NCBI GenBank assembly: GCA_012719415.1
Contig: JAAYAK010000099.1
Span: 1 to 44,897, forward strand
DNA from: Syntrophorhabdus sp.
Lineage (GTDB): Bacteria > Desulfobacterota > Syntrophorhabdia > Syntrophorhabdales > Syntrophorhabdaceae
DNA length: 44,897 bases
Direction: 5' to 3'
Part shown: positions 14,403 through 22,162 of the stretch, one piece after another
How the letters are laid out: every line of letters starts with the position of its first letter
Numbering within the stretch: the stretch's first letter is position 1
Notes under the pieces: generated by a model
The model's database searches: none
What the model saw: only the letters and a program-made list of their open reading frames with translations
What the model was told of the DNA's origin: nothing
Position numbers and translations under genes: made by a program

Positions 14403-14888
14403 ATGAACGAGGCCGTCAACCGAAAGCAACTGCAGATAATTCATGTTGCCCTCAAACAACTGAGACTTGATGACGCGACCTATCGGGCCATGCTGAAAAA
14501 CCGCTATAAGGTGGAATCCAGTAAGAACCTCTCCTACCGGGAAGCAAGCGAGTTGATAGATTGCTTCAAAGGGCTCGGCTTCCGTCTGAAGACGAAGCGG
14601 ACCCCTCCCCAGAATCCCTGCTGGCCCTGCGCTCCCAGGACTCCCGGCGTGCCCCTTCCGGAGAACGTCGTCGTCCTCGCGAGCCCGGGTCAGCTCCGGA
14701 TGATCGAGCACCTGGCTGCCGATATCAAGTGGCGCCACTGGGACGGGTACCGTCGCTGGCTGAAGAAATACTTCAAGATCGATCAGGTCCGCACATCTCC
14801 CGACGCCTCCGCCGTCATCGAGGCGCTAAAAAACATGTGGAAGGACCAGAACGGCTGCGCGTGCAGGAGGGTGGGGAACCAGGGATGA
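14403..14888 (+). CDS. gemA: GemA-like regulatory protein
   Basis: 161 aa matching the GemA family of Mu-like phages: N-terminal 'RKQLQIIHVALKQLRLDDATYRAMLKNRYKVESSKNLSYREASELIDCFKGLGF' and C-terminal 'ASPGQLRMIEHLAADIKWRHWDGYRRWLKKYF'. In Mu, GemA (with Mor) affects host gene expression and DNA topology. ATG 14403 has GGGAGG 6 nt upstream; longer versions would run into the repeat tract. The stop overlaps the mor start (ATGA). Confidence 0.88.
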   Translation: MNEAVNRKQLQIIHVALKQLRLDDATYRAMLKNRYKVESSKNLSYREASELIDCFKGLGFRLKTKRTPPQNPCWPCAPRTPGVPLPENVVVLASPGQLRMIEHLAADIKWRHWDGYRRWLKKYFKIDQVRTSPDASAVIEALKNMWKDQNGCACRRVGNQG

Positions 14889-15202
14889 TGAACGAGTGGA
14901 TCGAGACAATCATCGGCGAGATCACCATCGACGACCTCCCGGATTCCTACCGTGAGGTAGCCCGCGCCATCGGGGTAGAGAACGCCGTGAAGCTCTCCTC
15001 CGTGGTGGGGGGGCTGGCCTACTACTTCCCCCAGATCGAGGGCATCCTCAGGAAGAAGCGTGACGAGTGCATACGGCGGGAATTCACAGGCAACAATCAC
15101 CGGGACCTCGCCAGGAAATACGGTTTGACAGAGAGATGGGTTCGTGAGATAGTGGAGGAGAAAATCCCCCAGGATCTCTTGTTCGACATATCCCCTCATT
15201 GA
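14885..15202 (+). CDS. mor: Mor-like middle/late transcription activator
   Basis: 105 aa of the Mor/C family: a dimerisation region (residues 20-60, 'YREVARAIGVENAVKLSSVVGGLAYYFPQ') and a C-terminal HTH ('RREFTGNNHRDLARKYGLTERWVREIV'). Mor binds a dyad upstream of a promoter lacking a good -35 and recruits RNA polymerase. The start overlaps gemA. No second family member (C) was seen, so this protein may activate the late genes directly. Confidence 0.88.
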   Translation: MMNEWIETIIGEITIDDLPDSYREVARAIGVENAVKLSSVVGGLAYYFPQIEGILRKKRDECIRREFTGNNHRDLARKYGLTERWVREIVEEKIPQDLLFDISPH

Positions 15203-15261
15203 AGCAATTTTCTTAACCACTTCAAAGGACTTCCCTTCCCCCAATCTTTTAGACTCTTAAG

Positions 15262-15633
15262 GTGAACGAACACCTCTCCTTTATGAAGCAGGATGCCGGG
15301 CCCGTCGCACCCGGTGTCCTGCGCTCATCAAAACACGATAAGGCGCACGCCCTTTGCGAAGCCCTGGAGGGGAACCCACGTCCGGTTAAAGGCCCGGCGG
15401 GTCCCCTACCAGGCAATAAAGGCTTCATCGACAAGCTCCAGGAACTGGTTGCCCGGTGGGAACATCACGCGAGGCGAGAGTTTCATGCGGCTGAAAGCGA
15501 AGAGAATTACATGGGGAGAAAGTTGCTGGAACACGGAGCGGTATGCCACTGCAACTGCGCGAAAGCTCTCGGGGAAGTCCTAAAGGCAGCCTCAACTGAG
15601 CCTTCAGCCACTCCAGAAGGAGATCAAAAGTGA
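15262..15633 (+). CDS. Phage protein of unknown function, 123 aa
   Basis: GTG start at 15262 after the short gap following mor. The product is soluble and Pro/Gly/Ala-rich at the start, with a helical His/Cys-containing second half ('ARWEHHARREFHAAESEENYMGRKLLEHGAVCHCNCAKALGEVL'). The CHCNC cluster could bind metal. No family recognised. First gene of the lysis/late block. Confidence 0.5.
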   Translation: MNEHLSFMKQDAGPVAPGVLRSSKHDKAHALCEALEGNPRPVKGPAGPLPGNKGFIDKLQELVARWEHHARREFHAAESEENYMGRKLLEHGAVCHCNCAKALGEVLKAASTEPSATPEGDQK

Positions 15634-15652
15634 CTGATACACCGGTGACCGG

Positions 15653-16099
15653 ATGAAAAAGCCTTCCGAATGTTTCCTGAAGCTTGACGACACGCAGCTT
15701 CTCGCCCTGTGTCTCTACGGGGAGACGGGCAAGATGCCCGTCACGGGACAGCAGCTCGGGATTGCCTGGTGCGTCATGAACCGGCTCAAGGTTCTTAACC
15801 GGCGGGTCGACCAGATCACCCTGCAAAGCGTCGTCCTCTCCTCGAGACAGTTCCCCTGTTTCCAGGAGGGCAACCCGAACCGCCTGGGTCTCATGGCGAT
15901 CGCCTGCGGGTGGGACAAAGCGTTTCAGAGGAACAAACACCTCCGCGAATGCTACCGGATCGCCGAGAGTGTTATGAACGGAGATCTCCCGGACAATGTC
16001 TCCGGGGCAACCCACTACAGAAGAAGCAAGGACCAGGTTCCCTGGTCGGAAGCAAAGGAACTTGTCGCCGTCATCGGCGACTTTGAATTCTACGCATAA
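15653..16099 (+). CDS. SleB/CwlJ-type cell wall hydrolase (endolysin)
   Basis: 148 aa of the Hydrolase_2 family: 'LLALCLYGETGKMPVTGQQLGIAWCVMNRL' with the catalytic glutamate E24, then 'SSRQFPCF' and the closing 'AESVMNGDLPDNVSGATHYRR'. SleB/CwlJ enzymes cleave peptidoglycan glycan strands; in phages they act as endolysins. No signal peptide, so export must go through a holin. It is followed by membrane proteins and a second muralytic enzyme. Confidence 0.85.
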   Translation: MKKPSECFLKLDDTQLLALCLYGETGKMPVTGQQLGIAWCVMNRLKVLNRRVDQITLQSVVLSSRQFPCFQEGNPNRLGLMAIACGWDKAFQRNKHLRECYRIAESVMNGDLPDNVSGATHYRRSKDQVPWSEAKELVAVIGDFEFYA

Positions 16100-16111
16100 C
16101 AGGAGGTATGC

Positions 16112-16576
16112 ATGTTCGGGCATGTCACCATCTTTTTGATCGGACTGTTTTCAGGAACCGCCCTGGGCATCTTCATTGTGACATTGTGCCCTGTAATCGG
16201 TGAGTGGTGCACCACGAAGATATTCCGGAAAGCCGCACAGGCCCGGGAGGTGGAAGCCTGCGCGTCGGGTGGCACCGGCACCGTCGAACTCCCGCGGATC
16301 GGCGAGATCAAAAAATATGCGCTCCGTTTCGGACTGCCCCTTGCGGGCCTTATCGGCCTCCTCTGGCTACTCAAACCGGAGAACATCGGGATGGTGTTCT
16401 ACAAGATTGTACTACTCGCCGTCAGCCTCATCGTATACGAGCTCGTCTGGCTCATAGATTACAAACCGATATTCGGCAAAATCGAGGTGCTCAGTGAAAA
16501 CAAGATGCGCAGTGTTCTCATTTTTCGCGGCATTCTGTGTCTTGGCATCATCCTGGGTATTACCTGGGGACTGTAG
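16112..16576 (+). CDS. Phage membrane protein, possible holin
   Basis: 154 aa with about four hydrophobic segments (near residues 5-27, 72-88, 95-114 and 136-153) and a hydrophilic loop between the first and second. AGGAGG precedes the ATG. The lysis-cassette position between two wall-degrading enzymes makes a holin or lysis regulator likely. Its 3' end overlaps the next gene by 83 bp in another frame. Confidence 0.55.
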   Translation: MFGHVTIFLIGLFSGTALGIFIVTLCPVIGEWCTTKIFRKAAQAREVEACASGGTGTVELPRIGEIKKYALRFGLPLAGLIGLLWLLKPENIGMVFYKIVLLAVSLIVYELVWLIDYKPIFGKIEVLSENKMRSVLIFRGILCLGIILGITWGL

Positions 16577-17096
16577 CGCTCTCGACCGCTGCAGGAAATA
16601 CAAGGCCCGCGTGATCCGGGAGGCCCACTACCACATCGGCCTTAATGCCCCCTGGCACCTCTTTCTCGGGCAGATCGAACAGGAAAGCGGATGCAGGCCG
16701 GGCGTTACCGCCTTCGATGGCGGAGCGGGCCTGGGGCAGTTCATGCCGAAAACCGCCGAGTGGATACACGACCGGGAGGAGGCCCTCCGGGAGATCTCCG
16801 TCACGCCGTCACCCTACGATGTGCGGTGGTCCATCCGGGCCCTCATCCTGTACGACCGGTACCTCTACGGGGTGGTCCTGTGTGAGGACTGGTCTTACGC
16901 ATTCAGGGCCTACAACGGCGGCCAGGGGATCCTGAACAGGGAGATCCGCCGCGCGGGGTCCTGCGACCGTAAGACCGTGGAGAGCCAGTGCCGGCGCAAG
17001 GTCATCCGGCTCAGGAACGGCAGCCTTCTCGATCTCTGCAGGGTGAACATCGACTACCCTCGCCAGATCGAGCGAAGGGGGGAGAGGTACAGATGA
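16494..17096 (+). CDS. Lytic transglycosylase (SLT fold) with signal peptide
   Basis: 200 aa. Residues 1-29 are a signal sequence (MKTRCAVFSFFAAFCVLASS...). The lysozyme-like SLT core follows: catalytic E64 in 'GQIEQESGCRPG', 'GAGLGQFMP' (77-85) and 'AYRAYNGG'-type motif ('AFRAYNGGQG'). It would cleave peptidoglycan in the periplasm without needing a holin, or serve in virion entry. It overlaps the preceding membrane gene by 83 bp and the Rz-like gene by 4 bp. Confidence 0.85.
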   Translation: MKTRCAVFSFFAAFCVLASSWVLPGDCSALDRCRKYKARVIREAHYHIGLNAPWHLFLGQIEQESGCRPGVTAFDGGAGLGQFMPKTAEWIHDREEALREISVTPSPYDVRWSIRALILYDRYLYGVVLCEDWSYAFRAYNGGQGILNREIRRAGSCDRKTVESQCRRKVIRLRNGSLLDLCRVNIDYPRQIERRGERYR

Positions 17097-17530
17097 CAGC
17101 AGAGATCGTCCTCAGGATCGCGAAGGTTCTTGCTCCCGTCCTCATCGGCGCCGTCATCGGTGGCGCGATCGTCGGCAAGGTCCAGCAGGCCCGCATCGAT
17201 ACTGTGGCCGTGGAACTGGCAAAGGTGAAACAGGAGCTCACAACCAAGAAGCAGGAGCTCACCGACTGCCAGGACGCGAACGCGACGAGCCAGACGACGA
17301 TCGGGAGCATGAAGGCGGAGCTGCAATCGGCGCAGGCAAGTTGCACGGCACGGCTCCGGCAGAAGGAGCGCACGGCCGCCGAGATCGCGCGGATCGATAA
17401 CCTCAAACCGGGGGTGAAAACAGATGAGACAAAGGGCATTACTGGCGATGGCGGTACTGGCGATCCTGTCCTCGACGCTCTCAACGGGCTGTATGTCAAT
17501 GAACGATGGCCGGCAGGTCGTGAAGACTGA
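17093..17530 (+). CDS. Rz-like inner-membrane spanin
   Basis: 145 aa with an N-terminal transmembrane helix (about residues 10-28, 'VLAPVLIGAVIGGAIVGKV') followed by a long coiled coil (KVKQELTTKKQELTDCQ...). This is the layout of i-spanins, which span the periplasm and fuse inner and outer membranes at lysis. ATG 17093 overlaps the upstream stop. An Rz1-like gene is nested in its 3' end in another frame, which strongly supports the call. Confidence 0.75.
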   Translation: MTAEIVLRIAKVLAPVLIGAVIGGAIVGKVQQARIDTVAVELAKVKQELTTKKQELTDCQDANATSQTTIGSMKAELQSAQASCTARLRQKERTAAEIARIDNLKPGVKTDETKGITGDGGTGDPVLDALNGLYVNERWPAGRED

Positions 17531-17726
17531 GTACATAAGGCAGCAGGTCCCGGAGCCTCCGGCGCTCCCGGAGTACTACCCGGTCACCTTCATCAGGAAG
17601 GACGGTCTCTACTGCACGTCGGACGACGAGAGCGCGCGGAACCTCCTCAAGAACCGCGTCCTCGACAAGGGCTACCAGGCGGAGATGAGGGGCGCCCTGG
17701 ACGACATGAAGAAAGGTGTCCGATGA
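17424..17726 (+). CDS. Rz1-like outer-membrane spanin lipoprotein
   Basis: 100 aa with an N-terminal lipoprotein signal (MRQRALLAMAVLAILSSTLS, then TGC with the lipidated cysteine at C23) and a proline-containing mature part ('QQVPEPPALPEYYP'). The first 107 bp overlap the Rz-like gene in another frame. It would anchor in the outer membrane and pair with the i-spanin. The -3 residue of the lipobox is Ser rather than Leu, which is unusual but tolerated. Confidence 0.75.
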   Translation: MRQRALLAMAVLAILSSTLSTGCMSMNDGRQVVKTEYIRQQVPEPPALPEYYPVTFIRKDGLYCTSDDESARNLLKNRVLDKGYQAEMRGALDDMKKGVR

Positions 17727-18064
17727 CCCCCGAGACCGCACATACCCTGGCAGCGATCGCGACGATCATCGACAAGCTCGGCGCCCTTCCGATAGGGACG
17801 CTACTCATCGTCATCATCTTCGGTCCTTGGGTCTTCACGTTCATCATGGAGCGGGCCCACGAGAAACGGATCGCGGCGATGGAGGCCATGTACAAGAGCA
17901 ACGTGAAGCTCGTCGAGGCCTACGCGAGACTGGCGGACGGGCTCAACGACGTCATCACGCTCAACACCGCGAAGTGGAGCGAGGCGATCGACAAGATCAA
18001 CGCGAACCAGTACTGTCCCCTGGCGCGGGTGAAGAAGGTCCACATGGAGGATATGCATGGGTGA
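17723..18064 (+). CDS. Small membrane protein, holin-like
   Basis: 113 aa with one clear transmembrane segment (about residues 22-43, 'LPIGTLLIVIIFGPWVFTFIM') and a charged helical tail. The start overlaps the Rz1-like stop. It sits between the spanins and the packaging genes; holin or lysis accessory is likely but unproven. Confidence 0.5.
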   Translation: MTPETAHTLAAIATIIDKLGALPIGTLLIVIIFGPWVFTFIMERAHEKRIAAMEAMYKSNVKLVEAYARLADGLNDVITLNTAKWSEAIDKINANQYCPLARVKKVHMEDMHG

Positions 18065-18302
18065 GATAGCGAGGCTCAAGACGGAGATACAGGCGAGGAA
18101 GTTCCGGGCCCTCACGCTCGCGGCGGACATCGACCGCAAGGTCAAGGACATCAAGGAGGCCCTTGCCGGCTATCCCCTCACAAGGCCCGAGAACCTGCGG
18201 CTCGCCATGGTGGCCGAGATCTCCGCCGAGCTCGAGAAGCTCCAGGCAGAATACCTCCAGCTGCAGCATGAGATCGATCTCGCCGAGAAGGAGCTGCAAT
18301 AG
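18057..18302 (+). CDS. Small coiled-coil protein, 81 aa
   Basis: Almost entirely charged helix with heptad character, starting MGEIARLKTEIQARKF and ending 'LQHEIDLAEKELQ'. It overlaps the previous gene by 8 bp and ends exactly where the small terminase begins. In many Mu-like phages a similar small helical protein precedes the terminase. Function unknown. Confidence 0.55.
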   Translation: MGEIARLKTEIQARKFRALTLAADIDRKVKDIKEALAGYPLTRPENLRLAMVAEISAELEKLQAEYLQLQHEIDLAEKELQ

Positions 18303-18815
18303 ATGGCGAACAGATCCTACCAGCTCGAGACCCGCGAGGACGCCTACGAGACCTGGCGCTCCTGCGGACAGAACGTGGAGCAGACCCTCGCCGAGCTCAA
18401 GAGGAACGGATACTCCATCTCGAAGCCCACCCTTTATGACTGGATGGAGAAGTACGGATGGAAGGACCGGGCGGCCCGCGCCGAGGTGTACGAGAAGAAG
18501 ACAGGCGACCCGGCGATGAGCGCAGAGGCCCGGGCGCTTCTGTCCTTGGAGAAGGTCCAGGAGCGTTACGAGGAGTACTTCGAGACCCTGGGGCCGGGCA
18601 GGGTCGACAACCAGGCCATGTTCGCCTACACGGGGATCGTCAAGTCCATCACGGAGATAAAGGCGAAGACCGGGGCCGTCAAGGCGGCGCTCTTCCTCGA
18701 CTTCATGAAGGACCTCATCGGGTATCTCGGAAAGAACGACCCCGCCGCACTCGAGGCGATCGAGCGGAACTTCGACGACTTCGTGAGGTACGCACAGGAG
18801 ACGTATGCCGCTTAG
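18303..18815 (+). CDS. Small terminase subunit (Mu gp27-like)
   Basis: 170 aa. The N-terminal HTH (about residues 8-50, 'TREDAYETWRSCGQNVEQTLAELKRNGYSISKPTLYDWMEKYGW') is typical of DNA-recognition subunits. The rest is helical and would form the oligomeric ring. It recognises phage DNA for headful packaging, which in Mu begins near the left end. It overlaps the large subunit by 11 bp. Confidence 0.75.
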   Translation: MANRSYQLETREDAYETWRSCGQNVEQTLAELKRNGYSISKPTLYDWMEKYGWKDRAARAEVYEKKTGDPAMSAEARALLSLEKVQERYEEYFETLGPGRVDNQAMFAYTGIVKSITEIKAKTGAVKAALFLDFMKDLIGYLGKNDPAALEAIERNFDDFVRYAQETYAA

Positions 18816-20490
18816 CGCCAAAGACAGGATGTTCAACCGGGAGGTCGAGGCCCTCCGGGCTCTTATCCAGAGCAAGGCCAAACCCTTCTCCGATGACCGC
18901 AACGCTCAGCGCGAGAGGATGAGCCGGGCCAGGAAGGACCTGGAATACTTCGGGCTGACCTATTTCCCTCATTATCTCGATACGCCCCCGTCGGAGCTGC
19001 ACAAGTATTTCTCCCTGAGGTACCCGCAGATGGTCCTCCGGGCGAGCGAGACGGGAGAGGGAGACCGGGAGGCGGATGCAGCACCGAGGGGTAACGCAAA
19101 GTCCACCTGGACCACGCTCATCCTTCCCTTGTGGTGCGCCGCATACAGGCACCGCCTGTTTCCGCTCATCGTCAGCGAGACGGCCGCGCAGTCGGCAGAC
19201 TTCATCTCCTTCATCAAGGCAGAATTGGAAACCAACGAAAGACTGAAGCAGGACTTCCCTGATCTCTGCGGCGAGGGTCCCGTCTGGCAGGCCTCCCAGA
19301 TCATCACCCGCAACGGGGTAAAGATCAGAGGAGTCGGCGCCGGCCAGAAGCTCCGCGGCATGCGCCACGGATCCCGCAGGCCCGACCTCGTCATCTGTGA
19401 CGACCTCGAGAACGACGAGTCCGTGGAGTCCCCGGACCAGCGCAAGAAGCTGGAGAAGTGGTTCATGAAGGCCCTCATGAAGATCGGGCAGCCCGATACG
19501 GTCTACATCGTCGTCGGCACGATCCTCCACTACGATTCGCTCCTTGCGAACCTGCTTAAGAAGCCCGGATGGAAGGGGCGTAAATTCAAGGCCGTCTTGA
19601 AATGGTCACGATCGAAGCTCTGGGAGAGATGGGAAGAGATCTTCGCGGATGTGAGCGTCGGCAAGGAGGAGGCGGAGTCCGCGGCGGACGCATTCTTTAC
19701 AAAACACCAGGCGGAGATGCTCTCCGGCACCGAGGTCCTCTGGAAAGAACGTGAGCCCTATTACTACCTCATGAAGATGTACGTCTCCGAGGGTCCGGCG
19801 TACTTCAACTCGGAGAAGCAGAACGAGCCCCTGAACCCCGAGGACGCCGTCTTCCTCGAAGAGTGGATCCGGTACTACGACGAGGATGAGGTCGACCTCT
19901 CCGGGATCCAGCAGGGCTGCGCCATCGACCCGTCGATGGGCAAGAAGTCGCGCGCGGCCGACCCTTCCGCCATCATCGGCGGCCGGATGAAGGACGGGAC
20001 CATCTACCTTACCGTGGCGGACATTGAGAAGAGGCACCCCGACAAGATCATCGACGACTTCATGACCTATCACACCCGGGATCGCTTCAACCAGGTCGTG
20101 ATCGAGGACGTGCAGTTCCAGGAGTACTTCAAGGACGCCTTCGAGGCAGAGACCCACAAGCGGGGCATGACGGTGTACGTCGAGGGCGTCAAGCCCAACG
20201 TCGACAAGGACCTGCGCATCATCACCCTGCAGCCCTGGGTGAAGAACGGGTGGATCCGGTTCAAGAGGCAGGGGATGGGCGAACTGATAAAGCACCTCAT
20301 CTACTACCGGCCGAGGGGCAAGGGCGGCCATGACGACGGACCGGATGCGCTCGAGATGCTCAAGAGCCTGCTCGAGAAAGGCCTCGCCGGGTCCGTGGAA
20401 TACACGACGGTGGCCACCCGGGGAGTCTTCAAAAGGGATGACGATGAAGGGGACCATCGACTGAGATTTGCAGCGAGAGGAGCATGGTGA
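18805..20490 (+). CDS. Large terminase subunit (Mu gp28-like ATPase/nuclease)
   Basis: 561 aa. ATPase: Walker A APRGNAKST (93-101) and Walker B LVICDD (195-200) followed by E202. RNase H-like nuclease: D375 ('CAIDPSMG'), E434 ('VVIEDVQ') and D510/D511 ('GGHDDGPDALE'). It drives DNA into the prohead and cuts the concatemer-free, host-flanked Mu DNA. All catalytic elements are present. The ATG lies inside the end of the small subunit gene. Confidence 0.92.
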   Translation: MPLSAKDRMFNREVEALRALIQSKAKPFSDDRNAQRERMSRARKDLEYFGLTYFPHYLDTPPSELHKYFSLRYPQMVLRASETGEGDREADAAPRGNAKSTWTTLILPLWCAAYRHRLFPLIVSETAAQSADFISFIKAELETNERLKQDFPDLCGEGPVWQASQIITRNGVKIRGVGAGQKLRGMRHGSRRPDLVICDDLENDESVESPDQRKKLEKWFMKALMKIGQPDTVYIVVGTILHYDSLLANLLKKPGWKGRKFKAVLKWSRSKLWERWEEIFADVSVGKEEAESAADAFFTKHQAEMLSGTEVLWKEREPYYYLMKMYVSEGPAYFNSEKQNEPLNPEDAVFLEEWIRYYDEDEVDLSGIQQGCAIDPSMGKKSRAADPSAIIGGRMKDGTIYLTVADIEKRHPDKIIDDFMTYHTRDRFNQVVIEDVQFQEYFKDAFEAETHKRGMTVYVEGVKPNVDKDLRIITLQPWVKNGWIRFKRQGMGELIKHLIYYRPRGKGGHDDGPDALEMLKSLLEKGLAGSVEYTTVATRGVFKRDDDEGDHRLRFAARGAW

Positions 20491-20528
20491 TGAGACAGGC
20501 GAAAAAAAGGCCTTATTTTGAGGCCGGA

Positions 20529-20603
20529 CCCTTTATAAGGGCAAACACCCGCATGAAGCCATTGACAGGTGTTATAACTATGTCAACGGCGAATTGGGAG
20601 GCC
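20529..20603 (+). promoter_or_regulatory. Possible activator-dependent late promoter before the portal gene
   Basis: The 121-bp gap between terminase and portal holds CCCTT-TAT-AAGGG (20529-20541), then TTGACA (20562-20567) and TGTCAA (20581-20586) as an interrupted dyad around GTTATAAC, and GGGAGG (20596-20601). A -10-like TATAAC (20573-20578) has no -35 at the right distance, as expected for Mor/C-type activated promoters. Confidence 0.35.
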
Positions 20604-20611
20604 ATTTAGTT

Positions 20612-22162
20612 ATGCTCGTAGACCAGTTCGGCCGGGAGATCCGTTCCAACAAGCCCATCCTCGAAGAAATCGCCGTCCAGACGGTCCGGGACCGCTACGG
20701 TTCCTACCCCTCCCAGGGGCTCACCCCGGAGCGCCTCGCACGGATCTTCAAGGAGGCTGACCAGGGGGATGTGACGCGCCAGGCGGAGCTCTTCGAGGAG
20801 ATGGAGGAGAAGGACCTCCACCTCGGCGGTATCCTCCAGACGAGGAAGCTTGCAGTGACGGGTCTCGAGTGGGATGTCCTGCCGGCCAGTGACAGCGCGG
20901 AAGACAAGAAGATCGCGGCGGCGGCGAGAGAGATGATCGAGTACATCGAGAACTTCGACGATGCCCTCATGGACATCCTCGACGCCGTGGGGAAGGGATT
21001 CTCCGCGCTGGAGATCATGTGGGAGATCTCGGAAGGGCAGGTCTGGGTGAAGACCCTCGAGTGGGTCCACCAGAAGCGCTTTACCTTCAACTCCCCCCAG
21101 GGACTCCTCAAGCGCCCCCGGCTCCTCACCGACGATGCACCCGTCTGGGGCGAGGACCTGCCGCCCAACAAGTTCCTCGTCCACGCCTACAAGGCCCGCT
21201 CGGGCGCGACGCCCCGGGGAGGCCTCCTTCGGCCCTGTGCCTGGATGTACCTCTTCAAGAACTACGACATCAAGGACTGGCTGATCTTCAACGAGCTCTT
21301 CTCTGTCCCCATGCGGATCGGCAAGTACAAGCCGGGGGCGTCGTCGAACGACATCGATGCGCTCAAGCGGGCTGTCTTCAACCTCGGCGTCGACGCGGCC
21401 GCCGTAATCTCCGAGTCGACGATGATCGAGATCCTGGAGTCGAAGGTGACGGGCACGAACAGCTCGCACGCGAAGTTCGCCGAGTTTTGCGACAAGGCGA
21501 TGAGCAAGGCAGTCCTCGGGCACACGGGTAACGCCGATAGCACCCCGGGGAAGCTCGGCGCCGAGAAGCAGGCTACCGAATTGAGGCAGGACCTCAGGGA
21601 GTCTGACGCCAAGGCCCTCATGAAGACGACGAAGTTCCACCTTCTCACCCCCTGGGTCATGTTCAATTACGGGCCCGGCAAGGGGGTTCCCAAATTCAAG
21701 ATCCACTGCGAGGAAGAGGAGGACCTGGAGAAGGCTGCGAAGGTGTATGGCATCCTGGTGAAGGAGGCGGGTTTCGAGGGGATCCCCGAGAGCCACATCC
21801 ATGACCGCTTCGGCATCCCGAAACCCCAGGCGGGAGAGAAGACCCTGAGGCTCCGGCAGCCGGGCGGACCCGGTGACGACGCTCCCGCCGTCGAGAAGAC
21901 GGCCCACAAGGCGGATGTACCGGACGACATCGACAACCTCATTACCGCCCAGAGATACATAGACTCCCTGGCCGACGATGCCCTTGCGCGGGGTGCGATC
22001 GACCTGTCGGCCATCGAGTGGATCGTCGAGAAGGCGGAGTCCTTTGACGATCTCCAGGCGATGCTCGCCGAGGTCTACACCGACATCGGGATGGATGAGT
22101 TCCGTCGCGTCCTGGCGGAGGCGATAATCAGAGCTGACCTGAAAGGAAGGACCCTCGCATGA
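20612..22162 (+). CDS. Portal protein (Mu gp29 / DUF935 family)
   Basis: 516 aa from ATG 20612, preceded by GGGAGG; a TTG at 20594 would add six residues. Conserved portal features are 'GDVTRQAELFEEMEEKDLHLGGILQTRKLAVTGLEW', 'WVHQKRFTFNS', 'DWLIFNELFSVPMRIGKY' and 'HTGNADSTPGKLG'. Twelve copies form the DNA-entry ring at the capsid vertex. It overlaps gpF by 4 bp. Confidence 0.92.
   Translation: MLVDQFGREIRSNKPILEEIAVQTVRDRYGSYPSQGLTPERLARIFKEADQGDVTRQAELFEEMEEKDLHLGGILQTRKLAVTGLEWDVLPASDSAEDKKIAAAAREMIEYIENFDDALMDILDAVGKGFSALEIMWEISEGQVWVKTLEWVHQKRFTFNSPQGLLKRPRLLTDDAPVWGEDLPPNKFLVHAYKARSGATPRGGLLRPCAWMYLFKNYDIKDWLIFNELFSVPMRIGKYKPGASSNDIDALKRAVFNLGVDAAAVISESTMIEILESKVTGTNSSHAKFAEFCDKAMSKAVLGHTGNADSTPGKLGAEKQATELRQDLRESDAKALMKTTKFHLLTPWVMFNYGPGKGVPKFKIHCEEEEDLEKAAKVYGILVKEAGFEGIPESHIHDRFGIPKPQAGEKTLRLRQPGGPGDDAPAVEKTAHKADVPDDIDNLITAQRYIDSLADDALARGAIDLSAIEWIVEKAESFDDLQAMLAEVYTDIGMDEFRRVLAEAIIRADLKGRTLA

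Noticed and set aside
20606-21907. Minus-strand open frame of 433 codons across the portal gene
   Set aside because: Antisense shadow typical of GC-rich genes; the plus-strand portal is well supported.
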